Virus record (IMG/VR): IMGVR_UViG_3300032236_001457
Coordinates: 1-64,000 of that record
DNA length: 64,000 nt
DNA from: a virus
Strand: one strand, 5' to 3'
The number at the start of each line of letters is the position of its first letter. The first letter of the stretch is position 1. A model generated the notes under the pieces. It did not search any database, was not told where the DNA came from, and saw only the letters and a program-made list of their open reading frames with translations. Shown piece by piece: positions 51,343-58,913 of the stretch. Position numbers and translations under genes: made by a program.

Positions 51343-51674
51343 GATTCCTCTCCTTTAAGAATACTCATTATTTGACGATTGCGTTCATCTTGTTCTTTAC
51401 GCTCACGAGTCTTGTCGTGTTTAACGCCAAACACCATACGATCGTATTGTCGAGCCCATTGAATACCCCTAAGCCATAGTTCGAGTTGGTCAATGGTGCC
51501 TAAAAATAATTCAGCATCGCGACTGTATACAGGGAGACTATTTTGATCTTTTGGTTTAAGGGCAAGAACATCTTGTCCGTAACTACCAAATTTACTGTGA
51601 CAGAACATGAGACCCAATTCATCACATTCTCGCTCAAGACGACGAATTTTAAGAACTGCTTCGTATCCGCTCAT
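51318..51674 (-). CDS. Hypothetical protein
   Basis: 118 residues, helical (YEAVLKIRRLERECDELGLM) with a soluble core (VYSRDAELFLGTIDQLELWL) and charged C-terminus (KTRERKEQDERNRQIMSILK). No enzyme motif. Overlaps the SGNH gene by 4 bp. Role unknown. Confidence 0.72.
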   Translation of the reverse strand: MSGYEAVLKIRRLERECDELGLMFCHSKFGSYGQDVLALKPKDQNSLPVYSRDAELFLGTIDQLELWLRGIQWARQYDRMVFGVKHDKTRERKEQDERNRQIMSILKGEESCTKELKN

Positions 51675-52090
51675 TTTACAACCTTAGCAATTTGTTTATA
51701 ACCTGCCCAACTGGGGTGAATACCATCACTTTCTGCACGGGCAATTGGGATTACCGTATCACCGTGTAGTGCAGCAATTACCTTAATTATACGCTGAACC
51801 TCTTCAACGGGCAAGCCTCCCTTAGGATTGTTGCCCTTTGGCAACACCCAGAACACACGACTGGCCTGAACCTTTTCCCGCAACCGTTCTAATTCTGCTT
51901 GAGTTTGAATACCTTTATGATCATTGCTGCCCAAACTGATAATCACAGTGCCGGCAGTGAGGTCGTATTTGAGATAATCTCGATTCCATTGTGCTGTATT
52001 CCAGCCGGTCTTGCTGAGGGATTCACAGGGAGCCACATGATGGTATAGGCCTACAGCAATGCTATCGCCTAACAATAAACATTCAAACAT
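51671..52090 (-). CDS. SGNH/GDSL-type hydrolase
   Basis: 139 residues. Block I GDSIAVGL (catalytic Ser near 10), block III SLGSND and block V DGIHPSWAGY (Asp and His) match SGNH esterases. It is shorter than usual but all three blocks are present. It could remove O-acetyl groups from sugars or lipids; the substrate is unknown. It follows the kinase-like gene by 7 bp. Confidence 0.85.
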   Translation of the reverse strand: MFECLLLGDSIAVGLYHHVAPCESLSKTGWNTAQWNRDYLKYDLTAGTVIISLGSNDHKGIQTQAELERLREKVQASRVFWVLPKGNNPKGGLPVEEVQRIIKVIAALHGDTVIPIARAESDGIHPSWAGYKQIAKVVK

Positions 52091-52097
52091 TTTATTT

Positions 52098-52694
52098 CTA
52101 TACTACTGGATCAGTTATGACTAGGGAATCGCCGCGTTTCATAATATTACTTAGATTCAAATCATCGTCGCCGTTGTAACTACTTAGATCTAGAATGGTT
52201 TCAAAAGCGGCCAAAAGATCAGGCCAATGTTCTTTTAAAAAGTCCTCATTCTCTGGCCAAAATATTTCTTCCCAACTCCTGCTGTTTAATTCAGGATCTA
52301 TATATTTGGCAAAAACAGGATCTGTTTTTGAGTTAAATGGCGTTAATCTTTCCATTCTAACTGCATAGGCTGTGGGACTTATACGCCACATCTTACCATA
52401 TACTCTAGGCAAAAATGGATTTTTTTGATTGGCCACAACATACTTGAGCCAATCTACACCCCCGGTGTGTTCAGTAAATACTTTAAGAACATACTCATAT
52501 TTTGGATTAGAGTATACTAGAGAGAACATACCACTACCCAACAGCGTCCAACCAAGTTTTTCTAAATGAGTTGATAAATTCTCTTGTTCCTTTTTTCCAT
52601 AGAATTTATCATTTAATCCAGGATCGCTGCCAAGTTGTTGTGCAGCCTGAAAAGCAGGATGTTGTTTATAGCCAGTTAGTTCATTTATTCTCAT
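52098..52694 (-). CDS. Kinase-like protein with capsid-targeting-like leader
   Basis: 198 residues. Starts MRINELTGYKQHP (leader-like). A glycine-loop LLGSGMFSLVYS and Lys in YVLKVF (K71), hinge-like AVRMERLTPF, catalytic-loop-like DLNLSNIMKRG and DP in ITDPVV resemble the protein/aminoglycoside kinase fold, compressed, with a DFG replaced by TDP. It could be a phage kinase that modifies host factors. A late octamer ends 5 nt before the ATG. It may be packaged like T4 Alt; unproven. Confidence 0.68.
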   Translation of the reverse strand: MRINELTGYKQHPAFQAAQQLGSDPGLNDKFYGKKEQENLSTHLEKLGWTLLGSGMFSLVYSNPKYEYVLKVFTEHTGGVDWLKYVVANQKNPFLPRVYGKMWRISPTAYAVRMERLTPFNSKTDPVFAKYIDPELNSRSWEEIFWPENEDFLKEHWPDLLAAFETILDLSSYNGDDDLNLSNIMKRGDSLVITDPVV

Positions 52695-52699
52695 GTAAT

Positions 52700-52707
52700 T
52701 ATTTATT
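52700..52707 (-). promoter_or_regulatory. Late promoter-like octamer exactly 5 nt before the kinase-like start
   Basis: AATAAATA, then ATTAC, then ATG 52694. The same 5-nt spacing as the SOD (35850) and collagen-fibre (25757) genes predicts a leaderless transcript. Confidence 0.5.
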
Positions 52708-52717
52708 TCGATAAGAT

Positions 52718-53359
52718 CTATTGTTCCATTAGATCATTGACAAAATTCAATAATAACTCATGATGCCGAAACTCATGCCAATGTTCTTTCATGTAAGGTT
52801 GGCGATACCATGATAGCGATGATTCCGGATGACACCCAATTAGACCAATACGGTTTTGAATGATTGCCATTGGATCACCGTTGGCATAGGTGGCAATGGT
52901 TTTTTGTTTATGTGGTTTACTGACAAAAGCACACCCATCGTAGAAATACATGGTCTCTGGATTGCCATTCCAGGTCACTTCGGCTACAGTAGCATAACTG
53001 CGTTTGATTTCGGTGTTGGGTCGTTTGATATACTGAACTGCTTTAACGCCATCTAATAGATCAAAGTAGTAATGACCTGCCCAGTATGCTCCCATACAGA
53101 TACCGAGGTATCTGCCACCTCCTGCGAGATATTCTTTAACTGTATCAACACGATCTTCGAGCAGTTCTTCAAATGATCCACTATTGCCTATACCGCCCGG
53201 GAAGGCAATAATGTCGGCTTTTTTAAGAGTTTTTTTATTAAGGTCGTGGCGAGTAAAAATACGAATATCATAGACTTCAGACAGCGCCTCATACATACCA
53301 GCACAGCAGATAACTGAGCATTCTGGATCGTTGAGGAATATTGCTATCTTAGGTTTCAT
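52718..53359 (-). CDS. Class I glutamine-amidotransferase-like (BPL_N type)
   Basis: 213 residues. Rossmann-like start (IAIFLNDPECSVICCAGMYE), FPGGIGNSG, then the nucleophile elbow GGGRYLGICMGAYWAG (Cys) and CHPESSLSW. It matches the BPL_N/GATase1-like family (N-terminal part of biotin-protein ligase-type proteins), a small alpha/beta hydrolase-like group of uncertain role. No partner synthase adjacent. It overlaps the TM/coiled-coil gene by 11 bp. Confidence 0.82.
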   Translation of the reverse strand: MKPKIAIFLNDPECSVICCAGMYEALSEVYDIRIFTRHDLNKKTLKKADIIAFPGGIGNSGSFEELLEDRVDTVKEYLAGGGRYLGICMGAYWAGHYYFDLLDGVKAVQYIKRPNTEIKRSYATVAEVTWNGNPETMYFYDGCAFVSKPHKQKTIATYANGDPMAIIQNRIGLIGCHPESSLSWYRQPYMKEHWHEFRHHELLLNFVNDLMEQ

Positions 53360-53564
53360 TCTTGTTTTTTAGTCTATTAATTTCTAATTTAAGTCTTTCG
53401 CAATCATGTTTATAGCTTTCGCTAAGATTACGATATAGTTCTAAATCTTTTCTAACCTGTTGATCAACTTCATAAAATGTTTTATTGTATTGATCAGCAA
53501 GTCGTTGGGTTCTCATGGTAACTCCAACTAAGATACCTGCTATAAAAAATATAAGTTCTAACAT
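53349..53564 (-). CDS. Small membrane/coiled-coil protein
   Basis: 71 residues. An N-terminal membrane helix (MLELIFFIAGILVGVTM) then a coiled coil (YNKTFYEVDQQVRKDLELYR, SYKHDCERLKLEINRLKN). Topology resembles a spanin, but a complete spanin pair exists elsewhere, so this is probably unrelated. Overlaps its neighbours by 7 and 11 bp. Confidence 0.72.
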   Translation of the reverse strand: MLELIFFIAGILVGVTMRTQRLADQYNKTFYEVDQQVRKDLELYRNLSESYKHDCERLKLEINRLKNKNET

Positions 53565-53806
53565 TCTTTATCTTGATCGTATTGTTTAACCCATCTATAC
53601 AGCGGTTCCATTTCTTTTTGGAAAACACGTGGAGCCAAGTTAGCGGTCTCCTGCATTTCCCATTCGGAAGGAAAATGTCTAAGACAGCGTCTTGCCTCTA
53701 ATCTTAGGACCGCCGGCACTCTTGGCGTTTGCTTTGGATCCATCAATTTAGTTAGCAAATGACGGGCCATTGTGATGGAAAGGTATCGTTCATCTGGTAA
53801 TGTCAT
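53558..53806 (-). CDS. BPSL0761-like small protein
   Basis: 82 residues from ATG 53806: MTLPDERYLSITMARHLLTK, then VPAVLRLEARRCLRHFPSEW. I recognise TLPDERY...RLEARxCLRHxPSxW as the BPSL0761-type family, common in phages of Proteobacteria, function unknown. The longer frame start at 53836 would overlap the upstream gene and is rejected. Confidence 0.78.
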   Translation of the reverse strand: MTLPDERYLSITMARHLLTKLMDPKQTPRVPAVLRLEARRCLRHFPSEWEMQETANLAPRVFQKEMEPLYRWVKQYDQDKEC

Positions 53807-53832
53807 GATCTGTCTCTTTCTATTTAAACTGG

Positions 53833-55014
53833 TCACTTGAACACTTTGAGAATAACTACATCCTCGTTAAGACGGCCAGTTAGCACAGTCTCAGTAGTTT
53901 TAATACGACTAAACCAAGTCTCTACTCGTTTCTGTGTATTCTGTTCTTTAAACTCTTTAAGCTCTACTAATGGCTTACGCAGAGTCTTCTGGAAACTCTT
54001 TTCTGTAAAGTTGGTAATAGTAGTGCCTTTAATCCCAAAGCCTTCGGAATTTGTAGCATAATACAGTCCCAACTTGCGAGTTTTGCTGTTAAACACAATA
54101 GCTGACTGCGCTCGAATCAATTGTGCAGGTGGCACACTGGTAATGCCCAGTTTGTCATCGCTGACTTTGAATTTAACACGCTTAACCAACTCCTCCGCAG
54201 GCTTGACCTTACGAGCACGAGGCTTCTTAATAACTTTGGCCTCTGCGGCAATTTGGTCACAAGCGGTAAGCACAGACTGATAAAACTCAATCAATTTGCG
54301 TACATTCTTACGGGTATGACGGCTATAGGCCTCGCGCAGTTGTTCGTCAGCATTACCACTGGCCAGTTCCGTCAGTTCATCATGCCCACGCTGGAAGAAA
54401 CTTTTAATATAGCGGGCCTGTTGGGCCTTACAGCCTTTACCTCTCAGCATATTAAGCACTTTGTATGCTTTGGGATCAAATGCTTCGCTATCCACAATCC
54501 AACTGTCAATAGTGTAGTCAATATCCTCACTGATCTTCACGGCCTGGTCTCGGATCTTTTCTTGGATAGTGGGTTCTGGTGCTGCCACCTTTTTAACTTC
54601 AGCAACCGGCACTTCATCCTCCTGCCCTGCAGAGACCACATCGGCAATAGCATTGCGGAGCCACTCTGCGGTATTGCGACCACCGTTAAAGTCCGGGCGG
54701 GATTCTGGCATACCACGAAGCAGGCAAGCGGCAATAGCCCCCATTACTACACTACACCGCCAATCTTTAGTGTCCTTAAATGCTCGAATTTGGTCACGGT
54801 CATAGTCGTTACGACCCATCCAATCGATCACCTTGCTTTTAAGTTCTCGCCCACTATGCTCCAGATTGTAATAACTCATCGCTTCGCGATAGCGGCGACC
54901 AAACTCAGCGCCGGTCCATTCTTCCGCACCTTCCCACTTAGGGCTACGGTCGCGTTTGGCTGCGGCACTGGCAGATTCTTTTGCGGCAATTTTACGAGTT
55001 TTAACTTCAGTCAT
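53833..55014 (-). CDS. Conserved phage hypothetical protein
   Basis: 393 residues, beginning MTEVKTRKIAAKESASAAAK with a SPKWEGAEEWTGAEFGRRYR domain at about 25-110, a Lys/Pro-rich linker, a helical middle and a C-terminal beta region (SDDKLGITSVPPAQLIRAQS, GLYYATNSEGFGIKGTTITN). Similar proteins recur in cyanophage-like genomes (impression); I cannot assign a function, though a nucleic-acid-binding role fits its basic character. A consensus sigma-70 promoter precedes it. A plus-strand frame across it is its shadow. Confidence 0.82.
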   Translation of the reverse strand: MTEVKTRKIAAKESASAAAKRDRSPKWEGAEEWTGAEFGRRYREAMSYYNLEHSGRELKSKVIDWMGRNDYDRDQIRAFKDTKDWRCSVVMGAIAACLLRGMPESRPDFNGGRNTAEWLRNAIADVVSAGQEDEVPVAEVKKVAAPEPTIQEKIRDQAVKISEDIDYTIDSWIVDSEAFDPKAYKVLNMLRGKGCKAQQARYIKSFFQRGHDELTELASGNADEQLREAYSRHTRKNVRKLIEFYQSVLTACDQIAAEAKVIKKPRARKVKPAEELVKRVKFKVSDDKLGITSVPPAQLIRAQSAIVFNSKTRKLGLYYATNSEGFGIKGTTITNFTEKSFQKTLRKPLVELKEFKEQNTQKRVETWFSRIKTTETVLTGRLNEDVVILKVFK

Positions 55015-55045
55015 TTTGGGTCTCTGTTATTTAAACAATACATAC

Positions 55046-55074
55046 ATTATACGGCCAGATCTCGGCTGTGTCAA
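55046..55074 (-). promoter_or_regulatory. Consensus sigma-70 promoter
   Basis: TTGACA (55074-55069), 17 bp, TATAAT (55051-55046): both boxes perfect. It drives the 393-residue gene and those after it. Confidence 0.85.
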
Positions 55075-55094
55075 TGGGTGTGGCATTTTTGCGA

Positions 55095-55676
55095 TCAGCT
55101 GTCGCAGTCGTCGTAATCGACTAGTATCCAGCCAAGCCGTTTTAGGTCTGCTCGAATCTCTTCAGTAACACAACTTTCTCCGACAAACTGATTAGTAATG
55201 GCCAATCGTTGTTGCATCTCTTCAGTTATTTCTACTTCAGTGGTATCATACATCTCGCCTTTAATTCCACTGCAATACCAATCAATATAATCACCAGATT
55301 GCCGCATGTCAGCAACGATGCCGCCGGCATAACGCCAACTGCATGACCATTTATCATTTCGAAGAATAGGCATGACTTCTAATTTTTGGAACTCGTTATT
55401 ACACATGGCAGCATATAAATGCTGGGCATATACTTCACTTGCACGAACTTTGTTGAGAATCCAATCGGTGCTACGCAGATCGTATTCCATATTATCTTTT
55501 TTCCAGGCAGGATCTTGTTCTCTTTGTTCTGTCATGATCTTCACATTTTTATAGTATTGAATCATTTCCTGAGTATGAGTATCAGTATCTACATCAAGGC
55601 CTTTTTCTTTGGCTCGACGAATAATACCGTTTATACCAAAAGTTCCGCGATCTGGGCTGTTAGATAAGATCGACAT
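55095..55676 (-). CDS. Conserved phage hypothetical protein
   Basis: 193 residues beginning MSILSNSPDRGTFGINGIIR; contains MEYDLRSTDWILNKVRASEV, YAQHLYAAMCNNEFQKLEVM and SCSWRYAGGIVADMRQSGDY. Tightly patterned, of a type I associate with marine T4-like phages. No catalytic motif assigned. A 3-bp gap separates it from the next gene. Confidence 0.78.
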   Translation of the reverse strand: MSILSNSPDRGTFGINGIIRRAKEKGLDVDTDTHTQEMIQYYKNVKIMTEQREQDPAWKKDNMEYDLRSTDWILNKVRASEVYAQHLYAAMCNNEFQKLEVMPILRNDKWSCSWRYAGGIVADMRQSGDYIDWYCSGIKGEMYDTTEVEITEEMQQRLAITNQFVGESCVTEEIRADLKRLGWILVDYDDCDS

Positions 55677-55679
55677 AAT

Positions 55680-56423
55680 TTAATCCCACAACCCTTGATA
55701 ATATTTTCCAAAAAGTTTTAGTCCGTTGTTAATACGATCTTGATGTGCCTTTAATCCTTCTTGATCGATTTTAACAGTATGATTAGGCCCATCTTTCATT
55801 TCATACATTGTAGGCTTGCCGTCCTCACCCCATGCAGTGGGAACGCTACGCAAGTCATACTCTCCTGTGTAGTATTGTTTTTCCCAATCACATTCAGGTT
55901 GTAATTGCTCAAATGTCCAAATTAATTCGTCCATGATCCAATCCCACCGAGCAAAATGGTTGCCATCGACATCGTATTCATTTTCTCTTGGTGGTGCTGC
56001 AGTGCTACGCAGGTGTTCTGGAACATCGTCATCATCGACCAGTGGAGCACCGTGTTTGGTAGCATGTAGTTGTTTCAGCATGGGCAGAATGATCATGCTC
56101 AGTGTAGAGTCCATGCCCCAAGTATCGTATCGATCAATACGGATTTTGACTTTGCGTTTGCGTTTGGATTCAATCCACAGTAAAAACCGATACAGTAGTG
56201 TATTGGGGCGATCCCGATCACGATTGAGAATGTCGATGCCTGTATGGAAATCTGGCTCAGGTTCTACGCTACCATGAGCCAGCCATTCTCCAAAGTTATG
56301 GACCCAGTCTGGTTTGCTTTCAATACCATATTTGTCCTTTACAGGCTTAGCCCAAAAGCATAGCTTTTCGGCAATTTGATATGGCCCAACCCAGGACTTA
56401 TGAGGTCCAATATAAACTTTCAC
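55680..56423 (-). CDS. Conserved phage hypothetical protein
   Basis: 247 residues: MKVYIGPHKSWVGPYQIAEK, LLYRFLLWIESKRKRKVKIR, RIDRYDTWGMDSTLSMIILP, HFARWDWIMDELIWTFEQLQ. It is strikingly Trp-rich. I have the impression that homologues occur in cyanophages, unassigned. Overlaps the Bax-inhibitor gene by 4 bp. Confidence 0.8.
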   Translation of the reverse strand: MKVYIGPHKSWVGPYQIAEKLCFWAKPVKDKYGIESKPDWVHNFGEWLAHGSVEPEPDFHTGIDILNRDRDRPNTLLYRFLLWIESKRKRKVKIRIDRYDTWGMDSTLSMIILPMLKQLHATKHGAPLVDDDDVPEHLRSTAAPPRENEYDVDGNHFARWDWIMDELIWTFEQLQPECDWEKQYYTGEYDLRSVPTAWGEDGKPTMYEMKDGPNHTVKIDQEGLKAHQDRINNGLKLFGKYYQGLWD

Positions 56424-57106
56424 TCTTTTCTTCCGCCAAATAGTTGTAACAAACTTAGGAACAGGTTGATAAAATCCATATACAGTGTCAATGCACCCAT
56501 GATTTCCACACGATGATCATCATCATACATTAGCATTTCGCGAATCTTTTGGGTATCGTAAGCAGTCAACCCGGTAAAGATCACAATAGCCAGTGCGCTA
56601 ACCACCTGTGCCAGTGGGCCACTTTGCAAGAACATGTTAATTATACTGGCAATACAGATAGCAACCAACCCCACAAACATCCATTTTCCAATGCTGTCCA
56701 AACTGCGTTTAGTGAAGTATCCATAAAAACTCATCACACCGAACAGCACAGCAGCACTCATAAATGCACCGGCAATACTGCCCATTTGGTAGACAGCAAA
56801 AATTACAGAAAAACTCAGTCCCATAGCTGCCGCAAATACATGTAGCAGTAATGGTGCCATGGTCTTGCCAGCATTACTCAGTGCCCAAGGCACAACAAAT
56901 GCCAGAACCAATGGAAGAAACATCACAATCCATTTCATTACGCCGGTAAAGAAAAAGGCGAGTAGTGATGGACTGGTTCCTACAAAGTAACTGACAATCA
57001 TACTGGTCACTACTGCCAATCCCATGTGGCCATACACACGAGCCATAGCGGTATTGATTGCTTCGGCTCCTCTATAACTACTTCCGTAATAACTGGTTCC
57101 GTACAT
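56420..57106 (-). CDS. Bax inhibitor-1/YccA-family membrane protein
   Basis: 228 residues with seven membrane segments. BI-1 features: N-terminal MARVYGHMGLAVVTSMIVSY, a segment VPWALSNAGKTMAPLLLHVF, and the C-terminal ALAIVIFTGLTAYDTQKIRE followed by GALTLYMDFINLFLSLLQLF. Cellular members act as calcium-leak channels or bind FtsH (YccA). A phage copy could restrain host proteolysis or alter membrane permeability; inference only. Confidence 0.9.
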   Translation of the reverse strand: MYGTSYYGSSYRGAEAINTAMARVYGHMGLAVVTSMIVSYFVGTSPSLLAFFFTGVMKWIVMFLPLVLAFVVPWALSNAGKTMAPLLLHVFAAAMGLSFSVIFAVYQMGSIAGAFMSAAVLFGVMSFYGYFTKRSLDSIGKWMFVGLVAICIASIINMFLQSGPLAQVVSALAIVIFTGLTAYDTQKIREMLMYDDDHRVEIMGALTLYMDFINLFLSLLQLFGGRKE

Positions 57107-57110
57107 GGTA

Positions 57111-57482
57111 TTACTCCTTTGTTAAAAATGGTTTAAGGTCAGGAGGTGAGTAAGTGATGGGTTTAAGAACTTTTCCATCTTCACGCTTTCTAACCATTCC
57201 GGTTTCTTTATCAATCTTACTGAGATTTGAGCGCATAACTTCCTTCCACGCTCCTTCGGCATCTACGCCGAGACTATGCAATGCTCCAACGGTGACCACT
57301 AGGATATCAATCAGTGCGTCTAGTTCTTCAAGACGGTCGTTGCGAGCAAATGCTGTAGAGTGCTCTTCCATTTCTTCTCTAATAAGTTTTAGATAAAGTT
57401 TATACTGATCGTCGTCATATTTACCAACGATTTGATCGCAAGCCCGCATAAACTTTTCTTGATCGCGAAACACATTAGGCAT
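57111..57482 (-). CDS. MazG-like nucleotide pyrophosphohydrolase
   Basis: 123 residues. The all-alpha NTP-PPase signature is LIREEMEEH (ExxE metal site) and ELDALIDILVVTVG (ExxD). Phage MazG is common in marine T4-like phages and may hydrolyse dGTP/dCTP or alter nucleotide pools. A short C-terminal extension (KVLKPITYSPPDLKPFL). It overlaps the SH3-like gene by 8 bp. Confidence 0.85.
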   Translation of the reverse strand: MPNVFRDQEKFMRACDQIVGKYDDDQYKLYLKLIREEMEEHSTAFARNDRLEELDALIDILVVTVGALHSLGVDAEGAWKEVMRSNLSKIDKETGMVRKREDGKVLKPITYSPPDLKPFLTKE

Positions 57483-57666
57483 CTTTCTTCTCCACTAGCC
57501 GTAGAATTTTTTCACTGTAAACATGTAGCACACCACGATCGTCTTCCACAACCAAACGAATTGCTCCACTCAGTTTGGCAAATACGCAAACAACGTGTCC
57601 TACAAATTGATAATCCCCGCCGACCTTTTCCACAAGGTCACCTACTTTAAATTGTGCGTTTTCCAT
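57475..57666 (-). CDS. SH3-like small phage protein
   Basis: 63 residues from ATG 57666 (MENAQFKVGDLVEKVGGDYQ). Beta-barrel-like pattern VGHVVCVFAKLSGAIRLVVE then DDRGVLHVYSEKIL. I recognise the FKVGDxVxKVGGDYxFxG / RxVVEDDRGVLHIxS form from phage and bacterial proteins of unknown role. Confidence 0.78.
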   Translation of the reverse strand: MENAQFKVGDLVEKVGGDYQFVGHVVCVFAKLSGAIRLVVEDDRGVLHVYSEKILRLVEKKDA

Positions 57667-57956
57667 TATGTTCCCCATTTTAAATAATATTCTGTTACTC
57701 TTGGTCCCGGCAGTTCTGCCATTATTGCGTATCTATATCCAAAGCTGTTATGGTCTATATCTCTATGCCAGGTCGGTGGTTCTACGGCATGTTCCATTAC
57801 CCATTGACCTTTTAGTGATCGTTCCCACACCCAAAGTGGTTGTGCGGCGTAAATGTCTGGATCCGCAACATCACTTACTCTAAAAATGTGTACCACAATT
57901 TTATGTATTTCCTCAATGGAACCATCTTCTCTAATACGTTTTCTTACTCTGCCCAT
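57666..57956 (-). CDS. Hypothetical protein, YYLKWGT tail
   Basis: 96 residues. Trp-rich core (AAQPLWVWERSLKGQWVMEH), YAIMAELPG and the ending VTEYYLKWGT. The tail is similar to the LRWS family of the 50-kb array, suggesting a distant paralogue. Function unknown. Confidence 0.72.
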   Translation of the reverse strand: MGRVRKRIREDGSIEEIHKIVVHIFRVSDVADPDIYAAQPLWVWERSLKGQWVMEHAVEPPTWHRDIDHNSFGYRYAIMAELPGPRVTEYYLKWGT

Positions 57957-58273
57957 TTTAGATTGTATAAGGTGATGAATTTTTCAGCATCTCGTTTATG
58001 TTTGAAATGCCACATGTCCCACGCTTGCCTACTGACATTTTCCCAAGTATCCAGTTGATGAGCGGCCCAAATCACTCGTGCGTCAAGGCTAGGTGTGCCC
58101 CACGGATTGCCGTAGTCATCAAACATGCCCCAGTCTATTTTAATTCGTAGAACCCAAGTTCGTTTAACCAATTCTAGCATTGGTTTAATTTGCGGCCCTT
58201 TATCCATGAATTCTTTTAACTCATCATAATTGGGTTGTAGCATACGAAGGGTATGACCCCAAGGTTGAGTCAT
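57944..58273 (-). CDS. Hypothetical protein, LYNLKWAE tail
   Basis: 109 residues. Contains TWVLRIKIDWGMFDDYGNPW and ends DAEKFITLYNLKWAE, again like the LRWS family (Ala-x-Phe-x-x-Leu-x-W). Overlaps the next gene by 4 bp. Its similarity to the neighbour supports a diverging family. Confidence 0.72.
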   Translation of the reverse strand: MTQPWGHTLRMLQPNYDELKEFMDKGPQIKPMLELVKRTWVLRIKIDWGMFDDYGNPWGTPSLDARVIWAAHQLDTWENVSRQAWDMWHFKHKRDAEKFITLYNLKWAE

Positions 58274-58737
58274 GGCTTGCGTGGTTTTTTATTATAACGT
58301 CGAGGTTTATTGGACTTGGAATCTTTAAGAACCAGCGGTGGAAGAACCGCGGTTTGTTGAGATCTTTCCATAGCAGCATGAATTTCTTCCGGAGTAGGAT
58401 CATCTGATTCTTCATCTCCGTCAAAAAAGTCAGCAGTCCTGCCGAGATCAAACCCAGTCTTTGCCAATACCTTTCTATCTGCAGTGTCATCAAGTCCACG
58501 CAAACCACCAACCGGACCCTGATCGTCTTGACTAATAGTTTCCCAGGTTCGCACTTCAATTAAGGGTTCAATGTGACTGTCCACAGCGATAACATAATGT
58601 TCTACGGTAGGATCAAACCCTTCAAATTTGAGATTGAACCGATGAATGATTCGTCCCTGGCATGGAACATCGTTACGAACATAGATGCCATAAATCCAAA
58701 CTGTTTCGCCGATGCTATATCGTTTTCGAATAGTCAT
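58270..58737 (-). CDS. Conserved phage hypothetical protein
   Basis: 155 residues. N-terminal beta unit MTIRKRYSIGETVWIYGIYV with QGRIIHRFNLKF, an Asp/Glu-rich middle, and a basic C-terminal tail (NKPRRYNKKPRKP). SIGETVWIYGI looks like a short SH3/KOW-like strand pair. Function unknown; the basic tail may touch nucleic acid. Confidence 0.75.
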   Translation of the reverse strand: MTIRKRYSIGETVWIYGIYVRNDVPCQGRIIHRFNLKFEGFDPTVEHYVIAVDSHIEPLIEVRTWETISQDDQGPVGGLRGLDDTADRKVLAKTGFDLGRTADFFDGDEESDDPTPEEIHAAMERSQQTAVLPPLVLKDSKSNKPRRYNKKPRKP

Positions 58738-58901
58738 GCTTCGGCCTGTTCGCGGGTCTTGGTCTCCAGCAGATCCTTGACAAATTTAACTGCCTTCCGA
58801 TCCGTGTCGTAGACGTATTCTTCATCTTCGTCCTCATCGGTTCGCAAGGTCACAATGACCCCATTCTTAACCTTGCGAATTTCAATACTTTCGAACATCA
58901 T
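58734..58901 (-). CDS. Small conserved phage protein
   Basis: 55 residues, start ATG 58901 (MM) with AAAGGT upstream: MMFESIEIRKVKNGVIVTLR, then DEEYVYDTDRKAVKFVKDLL. I recognise this I-x-I-x-K-V-x-N-G form from cyanophage-type genomes. Function unknown. Overlaps the next gene by 4 bp. Confidence 0.78.
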   Translation of the reverse strand: MMFESIEIRKVKNGVIVTLRTDEDEDEEYVYDTDRKAVKFVKDLLETKTREQAEA

Positions 58902-58913
58902 AAGTAAACCTTT

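Noticed and set aside
53349-53564. A second spanin (TM helix plus coiled coil)
   Set aside because: No adjacent lipoprotein and a complete pair exists at 15104-15715; topology alone is not enough.
54121-55116. 331-residue plus-strand frame
   Set aside because: Lies antisense to the 393-residue gene, which has a consensus promoter, correct overlaps and homologue-like structure; the plus frame has none.
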